A stretch of 35,465 nt of DNA from an uncultured Phycisphaerae bacterium (GTDB taxonomy: Bacteria > Planctomycetota > Phycisphaerae > UBA1845 > PWPN01): the NCBI GenBank assembly GCA_938005315.1, contig CALLOB010000097.1, positions 1-35,465 of the forward strand. Direction: 5' to 3'. Shown piece after piece: positions 24,087 to 33,068 of this stretch. The notes under the pieces were generated by a model. The model did not search any database. It had not been told where the DNA came from and saw only the letters and a list, made by a program, of their open reading frames with translations. Every line of letters begins with the position of its first letter. The stretch's first letter is position 1. A program made the translations under genes and the position numbers.

Positions 24087-27000
24087 ATGGCAAAGCGATT
24101 GAACAAGAAACTCGTGGCCGGGCTGACGATCGCGGGCATGGCGGTCACGACCGCCGCGGCGGTGCTGATGATCTACCAGTTGCGGCCGAAGGATCCCAAG
24201 CCCTTCCTGGACAAGGCCGTGGAGCTGGAGGCCAGGGGCGAATTCGAGCAGGCCGCGGAGTACTACCGCCGGGCCCACGCCCGGGCCCGCAGCGCCGGCC
24301 GGGACCTGGCCGAGTGCCACAGTTACCTGCTGAAGGCCGGCGACATGTCCATGGCGAGCGGCGATGCTCGCGGGGCGGTGGGCGCCTGGCGGCAGGTAAT
24401 ACTGGGCGACCCGCGCAGCGAAGCGGCCCGCGAGAGGCTGGTCGATTTCAACGTCGAACTGGCCAAGTTGACCGGCGCCGGCTGGGACCAGGTTCGCACC
24501 GAGGCCGAGGAGCTGCTGCGGATCAACGAGAACAACTTCACCGGCCTCCACGCCCTGGGCCGGGCGCTGGTCGAGCAGCGGGGCCGCGACGAGCAGAACC
24601 TGGACAAGGGGCGTCAGCTGTTGATCAAGGCCTTCGAAGGCGACAGGTCCAACCCGGAGTTCGCCAACAGCCTGGCGATCCTGTACCTCACCCAGTCCGA
24701 GGGTCGGGAGGAGGACATCCGCAAGGCCGAGGAGGTCTATGACACGCTGATCCGGAGCCTGCAGGAAGCCGCGTCGCCGGACGCCGGGAAACTCTCGACC
24801 GCCTGGCGCTACCGCGGGCAGTTCTGCCTGGCGCGGCGCAGCCAGCTGCAGAGCCAGCTTCAGCAGCTTCGGGCCGGCCGGGTGGTGCCGATGTCCGAGT
24901 CCGAACTCCTGGCCGAGCTGAAGGAACTGGACGCCCGGGGCCGGGAGTGCCTGGACAAGGCCCTGGAGGCGGACCCCAAGAACGTGGACAACCTGATCGG
25001 CATGGGGCTGTACTGGCAGACGCGGGCTCCGCTGACGGCGGACGAGCAGCAGGCCGAGTCCGAGCGTACCGCCTACCGCCAGGAGGCCGAGAAGTTCCTC
25101 CGGCAGGCGATCGAGATCGACCCGGAGAGCTATGACGCCTACCTGCGGCTGTCGGCGCTGTTCCTCAGCGAGCGGAAGCTGGAGGAAGCCCGGCAGGTGC
25201 TCGAGGAGCGGATTCGCCGCGGCGTGAAGCGCAGCGGCTACCTGGCCTGGCGGCACAAGATGTACATGGCTCTGATCCGCAGCGAGGCGTTCCGGATCTG
25301 CATGGCCCAGATCGACATGGCCCGGACCGCGGGCGACCGGAAGCAGCTGGAAAAGGTCCGCGGGGAGTCGATGGCTCGGATGGAGGAGCTCTACCGGGAG
25401 CAGGTCTCCGAGGCCGAGGGCGGGGAGCGGGACCGGATGGCCCTGTTCATGAAGGCCCGCCTGCAGATGGTCCGCGGTGAGAACCTGGAGGCCATCCGCT
25501 CGCTGCGGGAGGCCGAGAAGGTCGCGGGAGGGATGAACCCCGAGGTCAAGCTGTACCTGGCGTCGCTGCTGCTGGACCAGGGCCAGCCCGGAGCAGCCGA
25601 GCAGGAGGTGCGGGCGATCACGGCGGTGGCCCCCGGCAATGTGGCGGCCCAGTCGCTGCTTTCGAGGGCGCTGGTGGAGCTGAAGCGCTTCGACGAGGCG
25701 ATGGTGGTGGCTCAGCAGGTGCTTACCGTCGATCCGCGGAACCAGCAGGCCCTGCAGTCGCTGGCCCGGGTGTACGAGGCCCAGCAGAACTACGACAAGC
25801 TCAAGGAGATCAACCACCTGCTGGCGGGCACGGACCCGTCCCGCGACCGGCTGCTGGAGGCGGCCCTGCTGCGCAGCCAGGCCACGGCCGGCGAGACGGT
25901 CAACGTCACCCTGCTGAAGGAGGCCGAGCAGATTCTCCGGGAGCTGCTGGATCGCGACCCGTTGAACATTCTGGCTCTGCAGCAGCTGATCGGATCGATC
26001 TCCGACCGCACGCGCGGGCGGGACGAGGCCGTCCGGGCGGCGGGGTTCAAGGAGATCACCGAGGCCATCGACCGGGCGGCACAGGAGGTCCAGGGCAAGC
26101 TCGCGGATCCCGCGGTGCCCGAGGCCGAGATGGACCGCTACCGACGGACGAAGAACGCCCTGGATGCGATGCGGGTCTACGCCGACCCCGCGGCCAGCGA
26201 GGAGGACAAGTTCGCCAAGACCGAGGAGCTCATTCGGCAGAACCAGGATCCCTTCCAGGTGGCGCTCGACCTGTTTTCGCTGTATCGGCGTTCCCCGGAA
26301 CGACAGGACGACGCCTACGCCCAGCTCCGCCAGGCGGTGGAACTGGCCCGGGCCTCCACCAATCCGGAGGAGCGTGCCGCCAGGCTGCGGGCGACGGTCG
26401 ATACCCTATTCCGGCTCGCCCTGGCGCGCAAGGACTGGGCGCTGGCCGAGCAGCTGGTGAAGGACGGCGTCGAGGTCGGGGTGGCCCCGGCGGGGGGACG
26501 GTTCTGGCGGGCCGAGATCCTGCTGGAGAACGACGCGCTGGAGGACCGCTTGACCAAGGCCGAGCGGGAACTGCGCGAGTGGCTGGCGATGTTCACCGAC
26601 TATCCCCGCGCGCATGTGAGCATGGGGCGGGTGATGCTCGGGCTGGGCCGGGCCGACGAGGCCGAGAAGTACTTCGGCGAGGCCTACCGGCTGGATCCGG
26701 GCAATTCCATGGCCGCGCTGGGGCTGGCGACCCTGGCCGACCAGAAGGGCAACGCCGCAGACAAGGAGAAGTACCTCAAGGCCTGCGGCGAGCTGATTCC
26801 CGATCACCCCTGGGTCAAGGAGCAGCTCCAGCTGCAGCAGGACGCGAGGGATCCGGTGAAGGCCATCGCGGAGCGCGAGGCCCAGCGGCTCCGCAATCCC
26901 AAAGATGGAAATAACGCCTTGCGGCTCGCCACCCTCTACCAGCAGGCCGGCCAACCGGACAAGGCCCGGGAAGTGTTCGAGTCGTTCCTCCAGGTGGAGC

Positions 27001-29048
27001 CGACGGACCTGGGTTTCGTGCAGGCCTATGCCAAGTATCTCCGGGCCCAGCAGCCTCCGGAGTACAAGGCCGCCGAGGAGCTGCTGCGCCGGACCGCCGA
27101 GAAGGTGGATCCAGGCGACAAGGTCAAGACCGCCACCGCCAGGCTCCTGCTGGCCGCGCACATGGAGATGATGCAGGCGCGCGGCATCGAGGGGGCGCCG
27201 ACGGCGGACGCCGTGGCCGAGGCCTTCCGGGAGGCCGGCCGGCTCAGCGGGGCAGCCCGCACGCTTCTGGACGTCGCCGCCCACTTCCGCAGGGCTCGTG
27301 AGTACCCCGAGTGCATCGAGTGGCTCCGCAAGGCGCTGGCCGCGGCCGAGCAGGCCAAGGAGGCCGATCAGGAGCTCCGGGCCCGCCGCGAGATCATCAC
27401 CACCATGTTCCAGGCCCGGGCGCGCGATCAGCGCGGCGAGCTTCAGAAGGAGATCGAATCCTACCAGGCCCGCTATCCCAAGGATCCGTTCGGGTTGATG
27501 GCCATGAGCCAGTTCTTCATCCAGGGCGGGCAGGTCGAAAAGGCCCTGGAGTACATGGACCGGTACGTGGCCGGGAACGCCAGCGATCCCCAGGGCTACC
27601 TGACGCGGGCGAACATCCATCTGAGCCGCAGCGCGTGGAACCTTGCGATCCGGGACTTCCAGCAGGTCAAGGCCCTGGCCCCGCGTGGCTTCGACTACGA
27701 ACCGCGGCGGCTTCTGGCCGTCTGCTTCGAGCAGACGCGTCAGGACGACCTGGCGATCAACGAGCTGGTCTCGATACTTCAGGACGCTCCCGGAAACTCC
27801 GCGGCTCTGGGTGAGCTTTTCCGGATGCTGATGAAGCTGGGACGGTTTGAGCAGGCCGAACAGCTGGTGCTGCCGCTGGCCCAGCAGAACCCCGACAATC
27901 CCTTTTTCCCCATGCGGCTTTCGGAAATCCTGATGGCCCGCACCCGGCAGGCCAGGCAGGCCGGCGCGCCGGAGGCCGCGCGTTTCGAGGAGCGGTGCGT
28001 GGAGTATGCCCGGCAGGCGGCCCAGCGATCCGGCTTCGATCCCCAGGGCATCTCCCTGGTGGCCGACACCTGCATCAAACTCGGACGGCACGACGAAGCC
28101 ATCCGTTTCCTGGAGTCGGAGATTCCCGAGGCCCAGAGAGGCATGCCCGGCACGTGGGCCTGGAAGGCGGCGGCGCTGGCGGGGAAGGATGACCGGGCGG
28201 GTGCGGTCGAGGCCGCCCGGCAGGCCCTGAAGCTGGCGGCCCGGGACGTGCCGTCGATGATGCAGATCTTCCAGAGCGTCTCCAGCGTGCTGGGCCCCGA
28301 GCAGACGGGTGAGATCCTCGAGGCTCAGCTGGCCGCCGACCCGTCGTCGGTGGTCTGCCGGCTGGCGGCGACCCGGCTGCGGCTGATCCGGAAGGACACC
28401 GACGGCTTCATCGCGGACGCCCGGGCGATGCTGGCCGACCTGCCGGCCGAAGGCGACGCCAACGCGCTTGCGGCCCGCGTGGACCTGATGCGCACCCTGG
28501 CGATCGTGCTGTACGGACGCAAGGAGTATGCCGAGGCGCGCAGCCTGTACGAGCAGCTGCTGCGGATCAATCCCGAGGACGGCATGGTCCTCAACAACCT
28601 CGCCTACCTGTTGATGGAGGACCTGAACGACCCCACGGCCGCGCGGGTCTACGCCGAGAAGGCCGCCGAACTGAATCCCAACGAGCCCAACGTGCTGGAC
28701 ACGCTGGGCTGGAACCTGATTCTGCTGGGCGACCACGACGGCGGCATTGCGATGCTGCGCGAGGCCCTCGGCACGGGGGCGAGGATGCCCGTGCTGCACT
28801 ACCATCTGGCGGTCGGGCTGCAGCGCCGCGGCCAGGCGTCAAAGAACAACGCCGACCTGGAAGATGCCCGGGCCGAGTGCCGACGCGCGCACGAAATGAT
28901 CTTCAGCGACGCCCGCGACGAGGCCGGCATCCTCTCCAAGATCGTGGACCTGGGGCGGGAGCTTGGACTGACGCTGGAGCCTGAGCTGCCCGGGGCGCCG
29001 GCCGGAACGGCGCCCGCGGTCGCCGGGGCGGCCGCAACGGGCAACTGA
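24087..29048 (+). CDS. Giant membrane-anchored tetratricopeptide-repeat protein
   Basis: The protein has 1653 residues. I chose the ATG at 24087 because the frame before it overlaps the EpsI-like gene and because a membrane anchor follows at once (KKLVAGLTIAGMAVTTAAAVLMIYQL). The rest is almost wholly alpha-helical TPR units, for example FLDKAVELEARGEFEQAAEYYRRA at the start and YAEARSLYEQLLRINPEDGMVLNNLAYLL near the end. A Pro/Ala-rich tail ends it. Similar long TPR proteins accompany exosortase/EPS loci (the PrsT type), where they are thought to scaffold assembly; this one has no lipobox. GAGG lies ten bases upstream of the start. The 51-base gap after the EpsI gene suggests one operon. It is roughly twice the length of PrsT-type proteins. 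Confidence 0.9.
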   Translation: MAKRLNKKLVAGLTIAGMAVTTAAAVLMIYQLRPKDPKPFLDKAVELEARGEFEQAAEYYRRAHARARSAGRDLAECHSYLLKAGDMSMASGDARGAVGAWRQVILGDPRSEAARERLVDFNVELAKLTGAGWDQVRTEAEELLRINENNFTGLHALGRALVEQRGRDEQNLDKGRQLLIKAFEGDRSNPEFANSLAILYLTQSEGREEDIRKAEEVYDTLIRSLQEAASPDAGKLSTAWRYRGQFCLARRSQLQSQLQQLRAGRVVPMSESELLAELKELDARGRECLDKALEADPKNVDNLIGMGLYWQTRAPLTADEQQAESERTAYRQEAEKFLRQAIEIDPESYDAYLRLSALFLSERKLEEARQVLEERIRRGVKRSGYLAWRHKMYMALIRSEAFRICMAQIDMARTAGDRKQLEKVRGESMARMEELYREQVSEAEGGERDRMALFMKARLQMVRGENLEAIRSLREAEKVAGGMNPEVKLYLASLLLDQGQPGAAEQEVRAITAVAPGNVAAQSLLSRALVELKRFDEAMVVAQQVLTVDPRNQQALQSLARVYEAQQNYDKLKEINHLLAGTDPSRDRLLEAALLRSQATAGETVNVTLLKEAEQILRELLDRDPLNILALQQLIGSISDRTRGRDEAVRAAGFKEITEAIDRAAQEVQGKLADPAVPEAEMDRYRRTKNALDAMRVYADPAASEEDKFAKTEELIRQNQDPFQVALDLFSLYRRSPERQDDAYAQLRQAVELARASTNPEERAARLRATVDTLFRLALARKDWALAEQLVKDGVEVGVAPAGGRFWRAEILLENDALEDRLTKAERELREWLAMFTDYPRAHVSMGRVMLGLGRADEAEKYFGEAYRLDPGNSMAALGLATLADQKGNAADKEKYLKACGELIPDHPWVKEQLQLQQDARDPVKAIAEREAQRLRNPKDGNNALRLATLYQQAGQPDKAREVFESFLQVEPTDLGFVQAYAKYLRAQQPPEYKAAEELLRRTAEKVDPGDKVKTATARLLLAAHMEMMQARGIEGAPTADAVAEAFREAGRLSGAARTLLDVAAHFRRAREYPECIEWLRKALAAAEQAKEADQELRARREIITTMFQARARDQRGELQKEIESYQARYPKDPFGLMAMSQFFIQGGQVEKALEYMDRYVAGNASDPQGYLTRANIHLSRSAWNLAIRDFQQVKALAPRGFDYEPRRLLAVCFEQTRQDDLAINELVSILQDAPGNSAALGELFRMLMKLGRFEQAEQLVLPLAQQNPDNPFFPMRLSEILMARTRQARQAGAPEAARFEERCVEYARQAAQRSGFDPQGISLVADTCIKLGRHDEAIRFLESEIPEAQRGMPGTWAWKAAALAGKDDRAGAVEAARQALKLAARDVPSMMQIFQSVSSVLGPEQTGEILEAQLAADPSSVVCRLAATRLRLIRKDTDGFIADARAMLADLPAEGDANALAARVDLMRTLAIVLYGRKEYAEARSLYEQLLRINPEDGMVLNNLAYLLMEDLNDPTAARVYAEKAAELNPNEPNVLDTLGWNLILLGDHDGGIAMLREALGTGARMPVLHYHLAVGLQRRGQASKNNADLEDARAECRRAHEMIFSDARDEAGILSKIVDLGRELGLTLEPELPGAPAGTAPAVAGAAATGN

Positions 29049-29159
29049 CCGGCCGGACCGCGCCGGGCTGGCGGGTGCCGGGCCGGCCGCCGGCGGTTGA
29101 CCGTACCGGTCCGTGGCGTCGGGCGGACGGCCCGCGCGGCCGACGATCGAGGGACCACC

Positions 29160-29708
29160 GTGAAGCTGTACACCGGCACCGGCGACGGCGGCGAGACCTC
29201 CCTGTTCAACGGCCGGCGGGTGCTCAAGTCCCACGTCCGCATTGCGGCGATCGGTGAAGTGGATGAGCTCAACGCGATGCTGGGGTGGTGTCGGGCCTGC
29301 GCCCAGCCGGAGGTGGTGAGCAGCGCACTGCGGTCGATCCAGGACGACCTTTTCCGTCTGGGCGCCGAACTGGCCGGCGCGGCCGATCCGACGGCGGCCC
29401 GGGGGCCGTGCATCGTTCGCGAGGACGTCGTGCGGCTGGAGGGCTGGATCGACGAAGCCTGTGCCGTTTTGCCGCCGCTGAGGAATTTCATCCTGCCGGG
29501 CGGGTCCGAGGGGGCGGCGCGGCTGCATGTCGCCCGGGCGGTCTGTCGTCGGGCGGAGCGGGCACTGGTGCTGTTGTCCGCGGCGGACGGACTGGCCGCC
29601 GAGCCGCTGGTGTACATCAACCGCCTGGGCGATCTGCTGTTCGCCTGGGCGCGACTCAGCACGCTGCAGGCCGGGGAGCCCGAAGTCGTCTGGAAGCCCT
29701 CGATGTGA
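29160..29708 (+). CDS. Cob(I)alamin adenosyltransferase, PduO/MMAB type
   Basis: The enzyme makes adenosylcobalamin from cob(I)alamin and ATP (EC 2.5.1.17). The GTG start at 29160-29162 gives 182 residues, beginning right before the ATP-binding motif (KLYTGTGDGGETSLFNG). Family motifs follow in order: IAAIGEVDELNAMLGW, QDDLFRLGAELA, NFILPGGSEGAARLHVARAVCRRAERAL (with the conserved Arg and Glu of the active site) and YINRLGDLLFAWAR. The length is typical. Its stop codon overlaps the GTG of the next gene by four bases (GTGA at 29705-29708), which links it translationally to the Wzy-like gene. That is an unexpected partner for a B12 enzyme. Confidence 0.95.
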   Translation: MKLYTGTGDGGETSLFNGRRVLKSHVRIAAIGEVDELNAMLGWCRACAQPEVVSSALRSIQDDLFRLGAELAGAADPTAARGPCIVREDVVRLEGWIDEACAVLPPLRNFILPGGSEGAARLHVARAVCRRAERALVLLSAADGLAAEPLVYINRLGDLLFAWARLSTLQAGEPEVVWKPSM

Positions 29709-32700
29709 GCTCGGAAACCCTCCAGGATGCGGCAGCGACCGAGGGGACGGGGGGCGGTCCCCGGGCGGACCATGTCCGGCGCTCGCCGGACGCTCTCCTC
29801 TACGCCGAGGGCGTGATCGAACGTTTCGCTTCGCTGGACCGCCTCCTGATCGTGATTCTGGTGCTGGCCCTGGCGTCCACCTGCCTGTTGGTCAGTGCCG
29901 CCGAGGGCGGGACCAAGCTCGGCTATCGCCCCTGGCGCGAGGGGTCGGTGCTGCATGCCCTGGTCACGCTGCTGGCGATGAACTACCAGTACCCCACCCG
30001 CAGCGGGACGGAGGTCAAATGGCTCGCCCAGGGGCTGGGGTCCGCCGGGCTGATCCTCGCGGTCTGTGCGGGATGGTTCGTTCGCACCCGCCGGGAAGAT
30101 GAATGGGGTCCGAAGGTATCGGGCGGCGACGCGGGGATGGCGGGCGGCGGGTTGCGGTCGCGCATCAGCCTGGTGCGTGCCTCACAGATGACCCTGCTGC
30201 TTCTGGGCATCTGGGCGGCGCTCAGCGCGTTGTGGGCTCCCTGGCCGCAGGCGGCACTGGGCGAGGCGGTCCGGCAACTGATCCTGATCGGCGGGGCCCT
30301 GGCCCTGGGACGCGGGCTGAGCCATCGCGCGGGTCCCGCAGCGGCCGGGGCCATGGTCGCCGTCCTGACGGTCACGTCGATCGGGGGGTTGTGGCACCAT
30401 TATGAGCGCAGCCCGGTCCTGCGGCTGGAGTTTCCGATAGGCAACCCGATCTTCATGGCCGCCTGCCTGGTCCCCGGCATGCTGCTGGCGGCGGCGCTGC
30501 TGGCGGCCTGCCTGCGGCCGGACGGGGATCCGGTCCCGCAGAGCGTCGATATCCGGTCGGCGGTCCGGGCCCGCGCCCGGAGGCTGTGGTGCGCGGCAGG
30601 TCTGACGGTCTGCCTGGCGATCATGGCTTGGGCCTTCGTGCTGACCGGGTCGCGCAGCCCGACTGTCGGGCTGGCGGCGGGAATGGGCGCCTGGGCGTGG
30701 ATGCTGGGCGGAAAGCGGCTGCGGCGCGGCGCGGCGGCGGTGACGCTGGTCGTGTTGCTGGCCGGCGGACTGTGGCTGTACGCCCGACCGGGGCCGGCCG
30801 ATTCGGGGCGCAGCGCCAGCTTCCGCATGCGTTTCTACGCCTGGAACTACGCCGTGGCGATGTTCCTGGAGCAGCCGCTGATCGGACAGGGGCAGGCGGC
30901 CTATCTGCTGAAATCGCAGGAGATGTCCAGGTCGGACGCCGAGCACGACGCAGCCGCATTCGTCGCCGAGCTGTTCGGCCGGGCACACAACGAATGGCTG
31001 GAAATCCTTGCCGAACTCGGCGCCGTCGGGCTGGCGCTGGCGGGGACGGCGCTGGGCATGGCGATCTGGGCCGCCGGGTCGGCGGTCCGGCGCATGGCCG
31101 ATCGGCGGCATCGACTCTGCCTTGCGGCAGCGGCGGCCTCGCTGGTGGCGCTGGTGGTCGAGGAAAGCGCCGATGTCGCGCTGCGCAAGCCCGGCCTGCC
31201 GATCGTGTTCCACGCCCTGCTCGGTCTCTGCTGGGCGATGTCGCGGCGAGAGCCGGTTCCCTGGACGGGCCGGGAGGCCGGCGCCGGTCGCCTGGCGCGG
31301 GTCGGGGGCCTGGCTGTCGGCGCGGCTGTTTCGCTGGGCGCGATCGGGGTCCATCTGGCCGACTGGCGGGGGGCGCTGGCGGAGATGTCGGCGGTTTCGC
31401 TGGGGGAGAAGGGCGACTGGTCGGCTGCCCTTCGTGAAGCCGATCGGGCGTCGCGATACCGCCTGGTGACCGAGGATCGCCTGGCCGCGGGATACCAGTT
31501 CACGCGGCTCGCGCTGGCCGGTGCGAACCGGCAGCTGGAACGGCTGGCCGGTCTGGTCCGGGCCGCTCAGGATGCCCGGAAGATCCAGCCCGGTCTGCGC
31601 AGTCTGGCCCGCGAAGACGCGGCGAATTTCCGCGAATACTTCCGTGCCGGCGCGGAGGCGGGCACGGCGCTGCTGGCGAGAATGCCGGCCTACCCGGCGG
31701 TTGCCGAGCTTCTGGCCGACGGCTGGCTGGCGTTGCAGTCGGTGGAGTCCGCCGAACGCGTTCTCGAACTGCGATCCGAAGTCGGGGATTACCGCCCCAC
31801 GGCCCGTGAGTGGCTGAGGCTCGAGCACGCATGGTTCCCCTTTCGCGCACGGGTGGCCCTGAAGCTGGCCTCGCTGTCGGAGGACCGGCCGGTCGCCGAG
31901 CGGCTCGACATCCTGCGTGTCGCGCTGCGCGGCGGTCCGGAGCCTCCCTCGGTGCAGTCATCCTTCGACGTGGCCTTGTCCAGACTCATGGCGGATCAGG
32001 AGTTCCAGACGGCGGCCGGCCGTCTCCTGCAGGAGGCCCACCAGGCCTGTCTCGAGCCGGATGAGCAGCGATGGAGGGATCCGTATGCGCCCGAGTCGCT
32101 CCGGCTGCTCGCCTCGGCGTCCCTTCTGGCCGGACGGCCGGATCAGGCCGCGGCGATGGCCCGCGACGCGGCGGCACTCTATGACCGGCCGCGTTTCCGT
32201 CGAAGCTTTCCCGGTCTTCGAAACCGCGCCCGGGTGGAGTTTTCGCGATACGCCCTGCTGGCGCGTCCGGACGATCCGGGCGAGGCCTTGGAAGCCTGCC
32301 GGGAGGCGCTGGCGGACTGGCCCGATTCGGTGGCGCAGGAGGAATGGCGGGCCGAGGCCCGCCGCGAGCTGATTCTGCTCCTGCTGGCCTCGGGCCGGGA
32401 GGAGGAGGCCGCCGCCCAGCTGGAGTCGGGCACGGCTCGCCCCTCCGATGCCGGGGCCGTCGACGACTGGCTGGGTTATGGGTACTCGGTCCTCGGCCGG
32501 CGTTTTGCGCGCCTGCCCGCGGCTTCCCGGCCCGCCGAGGTCGAGCGATGGGTACAGCGCGCGATAGAACTGAGTCCGAATTCTCCGGACGCGCTGGACC
32601 TGGCGATCCGAACTGCGCTGGAGGCCGGACGGGAGGATGAAGCAGCGGCGCTGCTGGAGCGTTTGCGTGGCGCAGTCGGTTCGGATGCGGGACTTCTGGC

Positions 32701-32809
32701 GGAAATTGTGCAGTCGCTGCGGAACGACTTTGAACAGAGTCAATCTTTACGGTTTTTCGCTGATCGTTTGATGGGAGAATTTCTCCAATCTGAATCAGGA
32801 CCATCTTGA
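29705..32809 (+). CDS. O-antigen ligase/polymerase-like (Wzy_C) membrane protein with TPR tail
   Basis: The protein probably joins or polymerises lipid-linked oligosaccharides in the outer leaflet of the inner membrane. The GTG start at 29705 lies in a 4-base overlap with the upstream stop; the product has 1034 residues. About ten membrane helices fill residues 45-560. The Wzy_C region has FRMRFYAWNYAVAMFLEQPLIGQGQ near residue 375, then HNEWLEILAELGAVGLALAG near 427, both typical of the family's periplasmic loop. The C-terminal 470 residues are helical repeats of TPR type (for example ASLLAGRPDQAAAMARDAAALYDR and YSVLGRRFARLPAA). Membrane Wzy domains with TPR tails are known in several phyla. 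It follows the EpsI and giant TPR genes, consistent with exopolysaccharide assembly. Confidence 0.88.
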   Translation: MSSETLQDAAATEGTGGGPRADHVRRSPDALLYAEGVIERFASLDRLLIVILVLALASTCLLVSAAEGGTKLGYRPWREGSVLHALVTLLAMNYQYPTRSGTEVKWLAQGLGSAGLILAVCAGWFVRTRREDEWGPKVSGGDAGMAGGGLRSRISLVRASQMTLLLLGIWAALSALWAPWPQAALGEAVRQLILIGGALALGRGLSHRAGPAAAGAMVAVLTVTSIGGLWHHYERSPVLRLEFPIGNPIFMAACLVPGMLLAAALLAACLRPDGDPVPQSVDIRSAVRARARRLWCAAGLTVCLAIMAWAFVLTGSRSPTVGLAAGMGAWAWMLGGKRLRRGAAAVTLVVLLAGGLWLYARPGPADSGRSASFRMRFYAWNYAVAMFLEQPLIGQGQAAYLLKSQEMSRSDAEHDAAAFVAELFGRAHNEWLEILAELGAVGLALAGTALGMAIWAAGSAVRRMADRRHRLCLAAAAASLVALVVEESADVALRKPGLPIVFHALLGLCWAMSRREPVPWTGREAGAGRLARVGGLAVGAAVSLGAIGVHLADWRGALAEMSAVSLGEKGDWSAALREADRASRYRLVTEDRLAAGYQFTRLALAGANRQLERLAGLVRAAQDARKIQPGLRSLAREDAANFREYFRAGAEAGTALLARMPAYPAVAELLADGWLALQSVESAERVLELRSEVGDYRPTAREWLRLEHAWFPFRARVALKLASLSEDRPVAERLDILRVALRGGPEPPSVQSSFDVALSRLMADQEFQTAAGRLLQEAHQACLEPDEQRWRDPYAPESLRLLASASLLAGRPDQAAAMARDAAALYDRPRFRRSFPGLRNRARVEFSRYALLARPDDPGEALEACREALADWPDSVAQEEWRAEARRELILLLLASGREEEAAAQLESGTARPSDAGAVDDWLGYGYSVLGRRFARLPAASRPAEVERWVQRAIELSPNSPDALDLAIRTALEAGREDEAAALLERLRGAVGSDAGLLAEIVQSLRNDFEQSQSLRFFADRLMGEFLQSESGPS

Positions 32810-32973
32810 TGCCGGATCACGATCGAGTGACGCGTTCCAAGGCTCTTTCCGGAGGCTGCCGGAGCCGCCCGGAATCCGGATGGATCGCGCGTCATGGTCG
32901 CGAGGGGATGATTCACCCCAAAAACAAGAAAACGCTTCTTGGGGGGCTGGACGGCGGCGGGGTTTTGTGCTAG
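32809..32973 (+). CDS. Possible 54-residue small protein coupled to the Wzy-like gene
   Basis: An ATG at 32809-32811 overlaps the stop of the Wzy-like gene (TGATG), so re-initiation is possible. The product would be basic, with an Arg/Ser/Gly-rich first half and the ending TLLGGLDGGGVLC. No family is recognisable. The stop codon falls in the -10 box of the promoter proposed at 32948-32976. The coupled start is the only support, and a chance frame is likely in GC-rich DNA. Confidence 0.2.
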   Translation: MPDHDRVTRSKALSGGCRSRPESGWIARHGREGMIHPKNKKTLLGGLDGGGVLC

Positions 32974-32976
32974 TAT
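32948..32976 (+). promoter_or_regulatory. Extended -10 promoter upstream of a terminator
   Basis: TGGACG (32948-32953) is followed after 17 bases by TAGTAT (32971-32976), preceded by TGTGC, which supplies an extended -10 TGn. Both hexamers match the consensus at four of six positions. Transcription would start near 32983, only about 25 bases before a strong terminator hairpin. Confidence 0.4.
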
Positions 32977-32982
32977 GCCTTG

Positions 32983-33043
32983 AACGTCCTCTTCCCTTTC
33001 CCTTTCGGGTGGCCTGAATACCTTCAGCCACCCGAATTTTTTT
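32983..33043 (+). ncRNA. Candidate small RNA with CU-rich 5' end
   Basis: A transcript starting near 32983 and ending at the terminator at 33043 would be about 60 nucleotides long. Its first part is almost all pyrimidine (TCCTCTTCCCTTTCCCTTTC, 32987-33006) and is complementary to purine-rich ribosome-binding sites. The second half is the terminator hairpin. This shape is usual for short regulatory RNAs that block translation starts. It has no known relative that I can name. Confidence 0.35.
33006..33043 (+). terminator. Rho-independent terminator
   Basis: The stem CGGGTGGC (33006-33013) pairs perfectly with GCCACCCG (33027-33034), with a 13-base loop, and is followed by AA and a run of seven T (33037-33043). 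The T-run is on the plus strand, so it ends plus-strand transcripts: the Wzy-like operon, which stops 200 bases earlier, and the candidate small RNA. On the minus strand the hairpin is followed by purines and would not terminate cimA. Confidence 0.85.
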
Positions 33044-33068
33044 GCGCCCTGCCGGGCCTTTGTTTCGC

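Noticed and set aside
26406-28805. Long minus-strand open frame inside the giant TPR gene
   Set aside because: It mirrors the high-GC codon pattern of the TPR gene; the plus strand has clear TPR repeats.
30182-31828. Long minus-strand open frame inside the Wzy-like gene
   Set aside because: Low-complexity Arg/Gln/Pro product; the plus strand shows membrane helices and the Wzy_C motif.
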